Below are positions 27,341 to 40,405 of a stretch of 64,000 nucleotides of DNA, in pieces. Made by a program: the position numbers and the translations under genes. The notes under the pieces are model-generated. The model did no database searches. It had not been told where the DNA came from and saw only the letters and a program-made list of their open reading frames with translations. How positions within the stretch are numbered: the stretch's first letter is position 1; the number at the start of each line of letters is the position of its first letter. The stretch lies in NCBI GenBank assembly GCA_948567375.1, contig OX419759.1, positions 41,083,493 to 41,147,492 of the forward strand, read 5' to 3'. The stretch is from Lunularia cruciata. Lineage: Eukaryota > Streptophyta > Marchantiopsida > Lunulariales > Lunulariaceae.

Positions 27341-30324
27341 CTCCAAGGATGCTGAATTATTCCTAATAAGATGCTGAAAACACAGAAATACCGGTACGTC
27401 CGGAATCACTTCGGTACGAAACGAGGCAGATGTTCCCGTATTTTGGAAATCCCGTTGTTGCTGGACCTTGTGCAGGAGGAAATGCAGCAGGACTTTCCCG
27501 GTACCAGAAAGACAGGTGTTCCTCGAGCAGAGTGGATCTTCAAGTCCACGTCAGTAGAATTGCGGGTAGTTCTGTTGGATCTTGTTGTTTCAAACCCTAA
27601 CCTAATAAAGGATTCTCATCACCTTTCTTTCGCTTTCCAACTCGATAGATCCCAGGCTGTGTGTCCGCATGATCTTCCTGGATCCGTCCTTTTGCCATCG
27701 GGAAAGTGGAATTATTTCCAACTACTGTTCGCCTTTCCATCCGACATCCGTCCTAACTGTAATCGGAGTTGGACGGATGGATGGGTGATTTGGTGTACCG
27801 TAAGGTTTGGAGGAGTACGGATCCTGTACGGTGATGACATAAGGGTAAAAGAATAGAAAAAGGAATACAGTGTAACTGTATTCCTTTCTCTGGGTCGGAT
27901 ACAAATATTTTCCTAGATTTGAGTACTGCATCCAAATGAAATAAATGAAAATATAGATGCAAAGCGCATCTTGCTATCTCGGTATCAAAATAGTCGTTAA
28001 ATTGAACCCTCCATCGAGGACTCGAATTATAAAACATTTGATTTTTTTTCAATTTCCTGCATGGGGGCTAATTATACGTTCTTTGATCCGCCAGCAAATT
28101 TTTAAAGATATGATACTTACAATTTACTAGTTATATGTGATTATTATATGGTGGAATTTAAAGATTTTTACAGTTGAAGGAGTATATAGCGAATGATAAA
28201 AAATTCCAATATGCACGTTCCTTTCCTCCATCTATTATCTTGGAAAAATCTGATATCTGTTTTAGCTAACATGATACATGATGAGTCTAAGGTATAAGTA
28301 TTTTACATGTATTTTCATTTTCACTTTCACTCAAAAATTATTCTAATCAGAGCAGTTGTCAGCTTCCAACTTCTGTTTGAGGATTATCTCATTTCTTAAG
28401 GCAACATGGACCATATCCCCAAACAGAAGGAACAGTAGAGTACTACATTATCATGGATCTGATTCTATGACACTATGAAGTGACTCGTAATACAGGAACT
28501 ACTGAACATTCTAATTTTAATATTAAGCGAGAACTAGCACAATCATTGTACTACTTACTAATATGCCATAAAGATATGACATGAACTTCTATAATAAGGT
28601 TATGATTGCAATGCTAAATGATTTCAGAGGTGAACCTTGAAAGTTTCAACTTGAAGGCTTCCCGGGAACAAAGCTATTACGAGTCCATTCTGCGACCATT
28701 GGATGCAATCGTTTGTGATCTCAAGATTTACTGCACCTTCCGAGCACGAGATTTTTGCAAGGCAAAAGAGAAATGGAAAGGGAATCTTTATGCATATATA
28801 AAGTGACGGCTCACCTAAAATACAGTACTGAAAAAAGTTCACTCTAACATCCTCAGATCTCAGTGACAGGGATCCTAATGAGGATCAGATTCCGCATGTC
28901 CGGATAATTCCAAAAGGTCGTCGCGTCTCTTCTGCTCAGACCTCGCTTGTCAACAATGCTCTGTCATTTATCCAAAAGTTGGATCAATTACTTGGGTGCT
29001 CATCCCCAGGTTGGATCGATTCACAATCACCATCTCTAGCGTCTTGTTTAGAAAACCTTGAACCAGGTGAGGATCGACCTATGTGAGATTGGAGCAGTCT
29101 TTTTCTCTCTGCAACTTTGACGGAACCCTTGCGTTCCTTCAACGTTTTGGCTTGGGACTCCCTCTCGTTTCTCCATCTGTACTTCTCGATGTTTGAGTGC
29201 TCTTCTTTTTTCCCTTCGGATCGACCATTCTGGCCGCCTTTCTCCCTGCGTCCAGAAGTCCGTGAATACCTTCCCTAGGCTAAGCTTATATAAACCGGTA
29301 CTCCAGTGAAACTTAACCTGATGGTCTATCTACGTTCCTTCTAAAGATTTTGTTAATGAACTCTCTATTATTAAGTCAGTTTTAATTTGCCGTGAAATAT
29401 CACTTTGGTTGTCCATTTCCATCCAAGCAGCTTTCAATCTCTTGCTAGTGTTTGATGTGATTATAAGATGGAAGGAAAATATCTTTTCGGAGTAGAAAGC
29501 AACTATATGTTCAAAATAGGATTCTCATACATGCCAAAGTTGTAATGTAACATACACTGTTGCATACAAGCAATGCAAATGAGGTCTTTGTGTCGATCTA
29601 AATCATAATATCTTCTCTATCTCGAGCTGATTCATGATCATGTTACTTTCAACCTGATCATCTAGAGATGGAATACTCTCATTGCCTACGTTTCACTTGT
29701 ACATGTTTTCGATCCTATGTCTCAAACAACTGATGTCACCCTTAATTTGTTGGTGCAGTTTTCCGACTATAAGTGCGCCGTGCAAATATGCTACTGTTAT
29801 GTCAGGTTGTTTCTGAAGGTGGTCTGCAGCTTTCACAGGTTACAAATATTCACAAATATCCATAATATTTATCAACTGACTCCTTTCTTACCCTTGGTAC
29901 TCAAAATATTCTCGTCGGATATGGCAACAGTTCGCATCCCATTTGACATCCTACAATCTGTATCGAAAGATGTAAGATCAGAGCTCAATACCTGCTTTGC
30001 GATCCGAAATTTCAGCTGGTAGATTTGATACAGTGAAATTTGACTGTCGTGAGAAGTATACAGTTGAGTATCCAGTCCCTTTCAGAGTTGAGAAGAAATA
30101 GATAATCCAGAATATAGATTACGTACAAGCCTGTTAGTTATCCTGGTTAAACCTCGAGGATTCTCAATCCCTATGAGGTTCAACTGAAGCGTGAGGGAAA
30201 CAACCGAATTGTGGAACGAATTTACGAATTTCAAGAATTAGAAGGACCTATCATGTTCACTGAGTCTTGCATATACTCTGACCTTGAGCGACTCACAAAT
30301 ACGCTGAAAGGCTCGTGAGTTGAC
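27341..30324. other. Intergenic, no confident gene
   Basis: A 161-codon ATG frame at 27371-27856 has no recognisable domain or partner exon and is not called. A perfect palindrome (13-bp arms, 3-nt loop) lies at 27859-27887. The DNA after 28050 is AT-rich with only short frames. Confidence 0.45.
27859..27887. other. Short perfect palindrome (13-bp arms, 3-nt loop)
   Basis: AAAGGAATACAGT (27859-27871) and its exact complement (27875-27887) would form a tight hairpin directly after the stop of the unassigned 161-codon frame. Its role is unknown. Confidence 0.5.
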
Positions 30325-30917
30325 ACAAGAAAGTGAACAAAACTGTTCTGATTCCGCTCATGATATGCCATGGCTTGGCGTGGATCAACATGGCAGCGAA
30401 TGCGGGACTGCTACAGACCTTTTTGTCCAAGGCGCGATTGCTTTATAGGTATATGAATATTTAGAATTTCCTTGAACTGGAATGATCTACGAGAGTTTGG
30501 TTCTCTGTTTCGTAGTGAATGTTTAGTATAGAGTCCAGTCCGGAAAGGTCAGTGCCAGCACGGGGTAACTAATTCCACGTCAAGATTTGGGATACTGTTA
30601 AGTCTTTCTGCCAACTCGGGGTGCCGTTAAGTCCAGATACCAAAGTTGGGTACTGTTAAGTCCATCATTGGAAGAATAGATTCCCTTCTAAGAAGAATAG
30701 ATTCAAAGAACCGATAGTTTTGCAGAATGCGATCTTCAATTCAGGCATTCTCGGATTTTGGTCCACTTAGAGTGAAGCATTAGCAGCGGGAGGTTACCTT
30801 ATGCAGGTTGAACAGTCCTTGACAGTCTAGTCTAACAAGTAGCGCTAAATACTAAACTCATAGATTATCGTCAACATATCATGAGCGGAATCAGAACAGT
30901 TTTGTTCACTTTCTTGT
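30325..30917. repeat. Long inverted repeat with perfect 43-bp arms
   Basis: The arms at 30325-30367 and 30875-30917 are exact reverse complements over all 43 bases, with an outer patch of weaker similarity (GCTCGTGA near 30311 and its complement near 30935). About 507 bp lie between them, without an open frame. Perfect arms in otherwise diverged DNA suggest a recent origin, such as a foldback or non-autonomous terminal-inverted-repeat element. No clean target duplication was identified. Confidence 0.7.
30582..30671 (+). repeat. Three imperfect ~30-bp tandem repeats
   Basis: Each unit contains a GGG-rich stretch followed by ctGTTAAGTC or cCGTTAAGTC. It lies inside the loop of the long inverted repeat and is probably a small minisatellite. 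Confidence 0.5.
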
Positions 30918-32689
30918 ACAAGCCATGGCTTATCACGAGCTTATCATCGGCAGAAAAGACTTAACATCCGATGGGGGTACTGGTACGTCCATCTCTGCTA
31001 TTCCTCCCAGGACCTGAACTTCCAACCTAAACAATTAGCCCTGGCATGGCTGCTCGAGTTTCAATGCTACAAATCTCGAAAATCGCAATTGTTCAATCCA
31101 GTTGAGGAAGCAGCTCGTTCGCGCTCTCTTCCTTTGAGTATATGCACATCTCCACCTCGGTGATGCAAACTCCTTCAGATTCCTTGGGATGTTGTAGGAG
31201 AAAAGAGACCGCGTAGGATAACAAGGATGGGAAGTCGATCAAACTCCTACAAGGTTGAAACGCAAGAGGTAAAAATCTGTCCTGTAGCATTCAAGATATC
31301 TGAGGTTAATGTTTCTAAAGGTAATAATATTTTGATAAAAACAATTACTCAGATCAAACGTGGTTGGTAGTTTCCTCTTCAAGCCTTGATCCAAATAGTT
31401 TTTCCGTCTCGAGAAGATACTCTATATGTGTTACCGGTAGGTTTCATGCTACAGGAAACGTCATGTGTATCCACTTATGTTCCTCGATCCGGAATATGTG
31501 AAAATGCTGAAAGTTGAAAAGAAAAACCGACCGCATAAGACAGCAAGAAGATGGAAGACCCATCAAGCCATACAAGGAGAAGACATTCTACCCCCTAGGG
31601 GATAGAATGGGGCTAAATTCAAAATTCAATTTCCTTTTGTCATCTGTATCACAAACGTAAGTAGGACAATGATCTATGGGTAAATCACGTTCCCCAACAT
31701 AACTGATTCATGAATCATGTACTACACGCTACCCAGTACGTTCGATGCTGTCTACGATAATACTATTTAGGGGGATCGTTTACCTACACTAAAACTGTCA
31801 CTACTGTACTCTGAGCATGCAACAACTTATCGCTTGTAACAATCTCAATCTCTGGCTAGGCCACGGTATCCTTCTGGCTGAGAAACTACCTCAAGCTGCG
31901 TTCTCTCTGATACGATACAGAATACAGCTGCAGGAGCCCTGGTGCCCCCATTTTGTTTAAAATACCCTTGGAGATAGTGCTTTTGGTTTTAGTGAATTTA
32001 CCAATACAAGCACAGAAATCTATAATATTTACAAAGAGGGTACACAGATTACTAATCCGTGCACTTTTTCTAACGGAAATTTCCGTAATCGGGCCGATAC
32101 ACCTATAATATTTACAAGGAGAGGTCCAATTTACATATCCAGGCACAAATTTCTCTATTGTGGTTATGAAACTTACAAATCAAATCGTGCCGGATTGTAC
32201 AACTTGCCAATTTATTTGCTTATTTTGGTCCATCAGAGATGGAGAGAAACTCACCCCTGCACTTTCTATATTTTGCTACTCCAATCATATTTCTAAGTTT
32301 AAAGTTACTATATGTATCCATTCTCTAGGAAGGGCAGTACCAAACTGTGACACATGGTAATTGCATCAAACTATGCTCATCTATCCAGAGCTTTTAAGTA
32401 ACAGCTTTTGTGATCAGCATTTCTTTGGCCATTCATGATGTGGATACTGATGAGGTTCTATGATATTGTTGAGTCTAATGGCTTTCTTCATAGGTAGAGC
32501 GGGTGTTGGGTGATGATGGCTAGATATGAGCAAATATGATTGCAAAGTGGTCTTGATTAGAAGAAGATGTAATATTATGTGAATTCTTTGGTTGAGAAGT
32601 AGCACATGGTGCTAGCAAGGAATGAAGCACAAGATTAGCGAGGCTCTGCATATTGACTGACTTACCAGATTAGCAGATATTTTGGACTT
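30918..32689. other. Intergenic with LINE 3' fragment
   Basis: No gene is supported. 31505-31620 is related to the LINE 3' segments at 19262-19395 and 19558-19690. At 32018-32125 a short motif (CTATAATATTTACAA) recurs once at about 85 bp spacing. Confidence 0.45.
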
Positions 32690-33545
32690 TTGGGGTGTTG
32701 TGATCCGCCAAAACACCAATGTATTCACCTTAATGTTTTCCAAGGTATCACCGTTGCAATGGCCTCAAAAATACCTAGTCCACACCATTGCACTTGTGTT
32801 TGGCATATAGAAAACAATGTCAATGCATAATTCAAAACAAAACTCAATGGCAAGATTTGGGTAGCTGCAAAAGCACTTACAATCAATGCATTTGAAGCTT
32901 CAATGACTCAACTTACAAAGAAGAACTAGGAGGTTGTCTCATATTTTTGTAGAATATCATTACTAACTTGGACTCTTAACCATGCTCCAATTCCACAATT
33001 TTACATGTTGATATCAAATGTTTATGAATCTACCAACTCTTGGATCTTGAAAGCAAGGGAGGCTCAGATGCTTGAAGCAATTATGCAAGTTGTGCATAAG
33101 AGTGGCATGCTCATCCACAAGCAATGCATGGAGCTAGCAAACACTAGTAGTGAGTTTGATCCCAAAAAATGTTAAATAAAAAATTCAACATACTTTTTAA
33201 AATACACGCATTTGCACAATATTTCAACTTGGTCCTAGCTACTTTGAAGTTATAGGTCAAAGCAATGTATTGTGCATTGTTAATCTATTGTTTCCAGCAG
33301 TACCAACTTCCATGCATCCATGCAAGTGCAGTTGCAAGGAAAGCATGTTTGTCACCCCTTGGCTTAGTGCACACATCTTATCTGATTTCAGAGCTTGAAA
33401 AGGCATATAATGATGTTGTTATTGCAATATAATTGGAAATGTGTACAAAGGACAATCTAATTTGTCCTTCCCTAAATGTCAAGCAAGCAGCTTAACCCAA
33501 GAAAATAAGGATTCAAATTCATGGAGAAACTACATTGGAAGATCA
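32690..33545 (+). pseudogene. Decayed Mutator-like (MULE) transposase with SWIM finger
   Basis: Translation in shifting frames gives the ordered landmarks of a plant MULE transposase C-terminal half. These are a CTCVWHIENNVNA segment, GKIWVAAKALTINAFEA, MLISNVYESTNSWILKAREA, and a SWIM-type zinc-finger piece (FQQYQLPCIHASAVARKA). A basic tail NVKQAA then PKKIRIQIHGE follows. Several stops and at least one frameshift interrupt it, and the catalytic N-terminal half is absent, so it cannot be active. No terminal inverted repeats were identified around it. Confidence 0.7.
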
Positions 33546-34847
33546 ACTTTCCTTTGGCAAATGGAGAGAAAAAAGACATAATAGTAAAACATGTGAAAAT
33601 CTACATAAAGCTTCATAGTAAAGTTTGCTCCAAGCTATGATTAAGTGTACCCTTATCCATAAATATTTTTTAATTATGCTTTCTTCGTGAATATTATGGA
33701 TATTTATACCCGTATCTGTCAATATTTTTGCATTGTTAGTTTCTTTGTACATATTATGGATTTCTCTGCCTATATATGTAAATGCACCTTGCTTTTATCC
33801 ACTGATTGGGCTTTTAGAAATTTCTTCTCCTCTTAGTGAAGCTGTCCTCTGTAGTAATTTCTAGAGATGCATAAAAGGACTGGTTTTAAATGGTTAAGAG
33901 TACCCCAAGTTTGTAGAAAGACCTACCAGTGCCCCTTTTCTCTTGATATGGAATGTGAGTTCTACTTACTATCTCATTTAGCTCATCTATATTTAACACA
34001 TCAAATTAATATTATCCTTTAATCACTTAATTAGTTTTCAATAAGAGATTGAGTAGAAATTCTGGAATTTTAAAGCACATTAGTCCATACCACATGAGTG
34101 AATAGTATATTCTCTTTGTTTTCCAAATCTAGTTCTATGTGTTCCTACCTTGAAAGCCATGGAGAATCTAGTGGAAAGATATGAAGACATTTAGATTTTT
34201 TAGAATTTGGGGTGATTATTTTTTAATGAGAGTGATGGGTTGGTAATTTTCAGTTTCTTCTATTGGTTTTTAAATTTTTATTGGAATTTGGTTTGAAAAT
34301 TATGGAGGCATAAATTGAAAGTTATTAGAGTTTAAAGTATTTTATGGTTTTGAGAGTTAGCATATATTCATGGGAGGTGGGATATGAGTGGGTTGTGATT
34401 TTGCATGTATGGAGAACTATAGAGAGTAGCAGTATGTGTTACTATCATTATTCTTGTGCTAACTATAGTTTCACTTCTCCATGTAAGGCCACCTAGAACA
34501 GCTCGGGATACACCATGTTTGGTGTGTCATTGACTCTTTACCCTACAAGGGCTAAAGACTCATGTGAGGAAGGTGCAAAATGACTATGATTGGACCACTT
34601 GGGATGTTCATGCACGGCAAACAACCACATCAAGATCATTGACACTTGGGATTACACATGTCTTTTTATCCTTTTGTTGATTGCTCCAAGGATAGCAATT
34701 GAGTCTTGGGAGTGGGTTCTCTAGCATCTTATACGGGTTGTATTTTAGGTTTATATAAGACTACTTTTCATTATCCATGCTTATTCCATATGCTTCCCCA
34801 TACACTCCATGATAAGGTTAGGCTTTTTTCTTACCACTAGATCAATT
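33546..34847. other. AT-rich intergenic DNA
   Basis: Low-complexity AT-rich sequence without a supported gene or RNA feature. The stretch after about 34480 is probably the leading, strongly decayed part of the LINE relic that becomes recognisable at 35330. Confidence 0.4.
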
Positions 34848-35132
34848 GGCTTGCAATCTCCTGGATGAGTCGGCATGGTTCTTATTCCTCTTACTTCCAC
34901 AATGGTGTCTTTATATCCTACATTGTTTTAGTAAACTGGAATTTGTAGTATCTTGAGATTTGCAAGTTGTATAGACTCCTCTTGTAAGGTAGCCTAATCC
35001 TCTACTCAAAATGTGAAAAATCTGGAGGCCACTTCTCTTGCCCCATATGCCTCCTTCTAGTATAGCAAAGACATCATTATGGAAGTAAGAGGAATAAGAA
35101 CCGTGCTAACTCATCCATGGGATTGCAAGCCC
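34848..35132. repeat. Imperfect inverted repeat, ~65-bp arms
   Basis: The arms at 34848-34912 and 35068-35132 are reverse complements at most positions (shared core TTCTTATTCCTCTTACTTCC), with about 155 bp between them. It may be a small foldback unit or the result of an inverted duplication inside a LINE. Confidence 0.55.
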
Positions 35133-35329
35133 CTGCAGGATATAGGCTTCTGGTGCTCAACTATACTCTTTATTGAGGTGTTTCAAGTAGTTGCAATAAT
35201 AGTGACTTGAGAGATTCCTATATCAACTAGTCTTGTGTTAAGTGCTAGTCTACTTCTTATGACATAGAATGACACAAGGAGCATTAGACCAATTGCTATT
35301 AGGGAGGTCTTTTTGCATCTTGTTAGCCA

Positions 35330-35800
35330 TCCCATTGTCCTTAAGCATTGTTCTCACTTCCAATAGCACCTTAGTTCACATCAATTTGGAATTGCTACAC
35401 TTGGAGGTTGTGAGGCTCTATCTTTAGGCATTAGAGGGCTCCTACATTATCTACCAAGAATGGATTGTTTTATAGGTGTATGTTGAGAGCACTTTAATAG
35501 AATCTCAGGTGCATTTATCTTTAAAGAGCTTAGTGAGGTTGATAGATACTTGGCAAGTCTTGTTCTTTTCATGCGGTCCTTTTATGGTGCTCCTTTTTTT
35601 CCTTTATTATCAATATGGTTTCTCATAAGAGGGAGTTATTGTCTTGAAGTCCGTTGTTGGTACAAGACAAGGAGATCTTTTAGGGGGATCTTTGTTTGCC
35701 ATGGTTCAATTTAGAGCTCTCTTATCTACTAATTTTGTCATGCCAAGTTGTGTTTTCTCTCATTGGCAAATGATACACATATCATAGACTTGGCAGATGT
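35330..35800 (+). pseudogene. Second decayed LINE reverse-transcriptase fragment
   Basis: The plus strand gives HQFGIATLGGCEALSLGI, then a FKELSEVDRYLASLVLFMRS segment, VVGTRQGDLLGG, FRALLSTNFVMPSCVFSH and traces of the palm core. These correspond in order to the LINE relic at 19.3-22.1 kb. Stops and frameshifts are frequent, and the Asp of the first catalytic motif is no longer readable. It is the same family in the opposite orientation and more decayed. Confidence 0.7.
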
Positions 35801-35814
35801 AAGACCAATAGTTA

Positions 35815-36115
35815 GAGGTGAAATTTGGCTTAGTAACATCTGGAAGGATGTTATGTATGATAGGCTAGGTAGATCAGGTTGATGTGTCACCAAAACAGTA
35901 CTTTTACTAATAGAGCAAGAACCAAAAATAGCCTGAATTTGTAATATTGGAAGCTAGATATATCATCTAGAGGTGAAAATTGGCTTGGTAACATATGGAA
36001 AGATGTTATACATAATGGGCTAGGTATATCAGATAGAAGTGTCACCAAAAGAGGACTCTTATTGATAATAATAATAGATCTAATAATAGAGTAGGAGTCA
36101 AAAATAGTCTGGAAA
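35815..36115 (+). repeat. Direct repeat, ~155-bp period, two copies
   Basis: Segments starting at 35815 and 35970 share GAGGTGAAA, TTGGCTT, GGCTAGGTA and GTGTCACCAAAA in the same order. The second copy carries a short insertion of ATA-rich sequence. It lies at the left edge of a probable gypsy LTR. Confidence 0.6.
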
Positions 36116-36575
36116 CTTTAGAGCCAATTTTGGAGGTCTAAACGGATGAATTAGGCCTCAAAAGTATGCAATCTCCCCCCCCCCCCCAGAATAGAGGAAA
36201 GGCTAACCATCCCTCTCACCAATTTTGTCTCATCAAGAGCTTTCCAATGGTACCTCACCCACATGATTCCTAGATTCTTATAGGAAGATTCCCTAAAGAT
36301 TCCCTTTGGTCAAAGAGGGTTTGTCCAACTAGATAGGATCAGAACCAACATGTCACCCATGTATGCAACTAATCTAAGGGTAGAGATTGCTAACATGCTA
36401 TCAATCCATGTATCTGATCCAAGGTGGAGCTTCCTTTGGAGAAGCACTCTTTGCTATATAATACACTCAAGGTGTTCCTTTGGAGGCATCCGAGGTTGAG
36501 TGTGAAATTTTGTGTTTCTTCTTATGTGTTCTCTTAAGGTCTCCTATCCTTGGAAGATTACAATAGTATTAGAGC
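36116..36575 (+). repeat. LTR end and primer-binding site of a decayed Ty3/gypsy element
   Basis: A run of about 13 C (36175-36189) precedes AT-rich sequence ending in ATTACA at about 36562. TAGTATTAGAGC at 36564-36575 differs from the usual plant initiator-Met-tRNA primer-binding site at two positions, both transitions. The left end of the LTR could not be fixed. Confidence 0.45.
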
Positions 36576-37498
36576 AAGTGTTTCAATCCAAGAGTGCGGA
36601 TCATTCCTCTTGGAAGAACATGGGCTCATACGATTGAGTAATTTTTGAGAAGAGACATCTCAATCTAATTGATAGATTAGGAGTGTGCTAGAGAGAGGAT
36701 GAGATGGAGGCTCCGGGAGGACAATATCCAACACCTCGCTTTTTTGTTCTTGAATCCATTCTACATCAAGATTATATACATCCAACGTGAGCAAGTAAGA
36801 GTGTATCTTGTTTTTCATTTTCAAGCAGAGTTCATGAATATAATGATGAATTCACCAAATCTGGTGATTTTGCTTGTGGTGATCTATGATATAGAGTGGA
36901 ATTTGATGATCTACATTCTATTATGATAGATTTGAATAAACCAAATCCTCTCCCTTTCAGCATTCAAGTAGAAATCCGTTATGTGATCAGACCAAAAGTA
37001 ATGTTTAGGGATTTCATAGTCTGCAATTTTGGTGAAGAATACTATCAATGAGTGATAGCCTCTTAAGTCCCAATGGTAGTTCAAACAGTCCATGCTCCCT
37101 CTAGAGTGATCATATTTACACTCTATTGAAGTAAGAAGTAGCAATTGAGCATTGTTGAGTGTAAGAATCATGGCTTCTTAGTTACAAGAATTGATGTAAG
37201 GAATGCAAGGAAATTAGAACAAGTTTTGGGAGATCAAGATTACCATAGAGGCATTGCAAAGCCAAGTAAATACCTTCAAGAATGATCAGGCAATGCACAA
37301 AGTTGAGTCATCCTAGAACCCAAGACATCAACCAAAGTACATAGAGAGTCACTCATACCAAAGACACTGATCCCAATCAACAATGAGGCTACATTGTTAT
37401 TACGGATGAAGAAGACTTGCAATATCAAGCCTTACAAGGGACAACATTCCATGGGAGTCGTGGAGAACTAGATTTTAAGAATGAATCAATACTTTTGA
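36576..37498. other. Leader region of the decayed gypsy element
   Basis: About 0.9 kb between the primer-binding-site-like sequence and the gag relic, without a supported reading frame. This fits a leader and N-terminal gag portion too decayed to read. Confidence 0.35.
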
Positions 37499-38010
37499 TT
37501 GTTCATAATTGAAATCACTAATCTTTTTGTCGGCGTGTTTGCATGTGGGTACTTGACTGATAAAGCCCTCACATGGTACAATGCTTGGGAACAATCACTG
37601 TTGGCAGAAGGAAGGGAGGTCACTTGGACAGCCATCCAAGAAGAGCTATTGAAGAACTTCCAATTTGGTGCAAATGGCTTAAACCTAACTTTAGGAGTTG
37701 AAGCAAAAGAACAATGTACAAGAATACATGGAGGTATTCCTTGATTTACAATGTTTTAATAACCAACATGACTCCAATAGAAGCTTTGAATCATTTCAAA
37801 CAAAGGTTGAAAGAGAAAATCTGCCAAGAAGTAATGGTACAAAATCTTCATATGGTTTTTAAAGCTATTGCTTGTGCTCAAAGAATAGCAAGGGTGATAA
37901 GAGGAATTGAAGGGTCATCTCAACTCAACATTATTGGGCTAGAACACAACATTTTGGTGGACCAATTCCTATGGAATTGGGCAACATCTGATTCAGAGAA
38001 CTAGGAGCAT
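37499..38010 (+). pseudogene. Ty3/gypsy gag fragment (different family from the methyltransferase element)
   Basis: LTDKALTWYNAWEQSLL and TWTAIQEELLKNFQ, then after a frameshift TPIEALNHFKQRLKEKIC and AIACAQRIARVIRG, match the conserved core of plant gypsy gag (the retrotransposon gag domain that builds the particle). There is no zinc knuckle: the sequence switches at about 38027 to the methyltransferase-bearing gypsy family. The join is either an insertion boundary or a deletion end. Confidence 0.65.
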
Positions 38011-38026
38011 GACCATCCCAAGGATT

Positions 38027-40290
38027 GAAGAAAGATCCATCAATGGATGACTATCATGAGTTCATGAGAGCTCACTTGGAAGAGATCAAACAAATAGTAC
38101 CCACAAGTTCTAACTCTAGTAGCATTGTGTACCTAGTAGAGGTGCACAAGTTTGAGATGGGGCTACTATGAGTGAAGGTACCACTATAGGAGGTGGTGTT
38201 GTACCAAGGTTTAACTCCATGGTGGAGTTATTCCAATGCTTGAGGTAGAAATACTAAGGAGTGCGCATCAATAAGAGCTTGCAAGAGCTCCAATTGAAGA
38301 TAGAGAGCTTACAAAAGGCATATACTTGCATGAGGTGGCCAATTAGTTTCACTTAGGCAGTTGTTGAGGCGTATACAATCCAATTTTGGTATGGGATAAG
38401 GAGTTGCAATGCAGAGTATATTATGCTACATTGTTATAGGCTAACTCACCTACTTTGGCAGTGGTCTTTAGTTTAGCTAAGTGCATTGATCCCAACATGG
38501 TGTAGGAGAGATTGGTAACATTAGATTTGGCAAAGAGACCTCATCCACAATTCTTACTTCTTCTAAAGTGCAAGAAAGTGCACCACACTATGTTGGCTTC
38601 CAAGGAGAGAGTGGACAGCCCAAATCTATGAGCCGGCTTGTCTCTCACTCAAGATGAACCTTTGATGGGTATTATGGTAATGTACCATGGACTAAGAATA
38701 TAAGGAAACTCAACTCCATCATACTCTTCCAAGACTAACACTCCAAGACTCAAGACATTGCTCACTAGAGAACTCAATGAGAGAGAGATAGTTGCAAATG
38801 AAAGGATGGTGAGTACCTCCTTACCCCTAGTTTATATCCTTGTGAAATAGTTACACACCAAAGTTACTAATTACTAGAGTAACTTAAGTTATTAGGCTAA
38901 AATTTGAATAAAGTCAAAAAGCTAAAAGAATGTACATACTCATGAGAATATTCTCCTAAGCATGTGGTCTTATCTTGGCCCAACCACTAAGTCAAAGATT
39001 CCTTCACATGGGCTATCCTTGGACAATAGAAGAATCCAAAACAAAAAAGCTTGTGGATCCAAGAGTTCTCAACTCTTTCCTCAAAACCAAACACCCTAGA
39101 ATCTAAAATAATGGTGCTCATTTTTCTACTTCCTCTAAAGTAAGGTCCCCTCTATCTTAGCTATGATTAACTTTAACTAATCATAACTGATATAGAAATA
39201 TCTTTTATCTCTATATAAATAATATCTCTTGAGTACTTATAATACCAAACTAAATATCATAATAACACATACATGCACAAAAGGGTGCTATAGATCTTAT
39301 GGAGCAAAAATGGAAGACCTAGTGTAGATAAACCCTTGCCTTCATTTTTGGGTCAACAATAGCTAATTAGTGGTGGTGTTGCTTGTTTGACTTATGGTGG
39401 ACCTCACCGCAAGAGAGACTATACTCAAGGCAATGGACATGATACCTTTGGTGCATCATAACTAGCATAGAGACAGTGTGACCATTGTCACAAATTTGGT
39501 CACACCAATGACAAATGAATGCTTTGATCTTCACTTGGAGTTATGGAGTGGTAGGACTACTATGGCAAGTAACAAGGGAGCTCCAGGTCATGGAAGACAA
39601 GGTAGTAGTAAAAGACCTACACCTAGTAGGACCTAGTACCTACTTTTGCTTTTGATATAGCCATGGCAACGTGGATTGATAAATTAGAGTAGAGATTGGC
39701 TAGCATGGCCATAACTCAAAGGAGATTCAAGTGTTAAGGCTTACACCTCTTATGTTGGTGATAGAGATATCTTGGATTTTATGTGCAAAGAACCATAAGT
39801 AGATGCATTTTCTGTAGTGACTAGGAGTGCAATATGTGTTCTAGAGCCTAGAGGAGCATCAAAGGAGTTAGACTCACAAAGAAGAGAGGTTGGTAGACAA
39901 GTTAGACTCTCCTAATCTTTCACACTCTTTGATGCTCTATAGACAACATCCATGGCTCCTAAAATTCCTAGTACAAGTATGGTGGGTGGTGATAGAGCAC
40001 ATGATGGACTAGATGCTAGTTAGCTACTTGCTACTACATAGATTGAGTCTAGCAGAATGTTGGAGGTGAATCAATTGATTATGCATCTCTCTTTGTTCTC
40101 AACCAATGACATGTTTATATCAGAGTTGACTCTGCTCCAATGTCCCAATTGGCTATCACACTTTGTGAGAGTGTAGATGGTGTGGTTCCTACTTCTAGAG
40201 CAGAGGTGGTTGATAGTAGACTTGACTTGGTTGAAAAACATGGGATCAATTTAATGACCAATATTTTATGGTAGGTAGCAATATTGACTA
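38027..40290 (+). pseudogene. gag relic of the old methyltransferase gypsy
   Basis: Homologous to 50225-51890 of the younger copy, split by a minus-strand solo LTR (38628-39292). The second zinc-knuckle region can be traced around 39480-39530 but carries substitutions. Multiple stops interrupt it. The protease that should follow is deleted. Confidence 0.7.
38628..39292 (-). repeat. Solo LTR, TGTAACACCC family, inverted
   Basis: The reverse complement of this 665-bp block matches the solo LTR at 40406-41096. It interrupts the old gag precisely: the gypsy sequence stops at AAATCT and resumes at GATCTTATGG, consistent with a short target duplication ending in ATCT. No internal element sequence remains, as expected after recombination between two LTRs. 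Confidence 0.8.
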
Positions 40291-40405
40291 TTGATAGGAG
40301 ATAGCTTCTTATGGTTAAGTTGGCAGTCAGGTGAATGATGAATATATTATCTACCAATAAGCTTTAGTAATGGTAGTCTTGGCTCACTAGTTAGAGACCA
40401 TGGCA

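Noticed and set aside
27371-27856. 161-codon ATG frame
   Set aside because: No recognisable motif, no partner exons and no support beyond length.
36175-36189. Run of about 13 C
   Set aside because: A simple homopolymer whose length may be a sequencing or assembly artefact.
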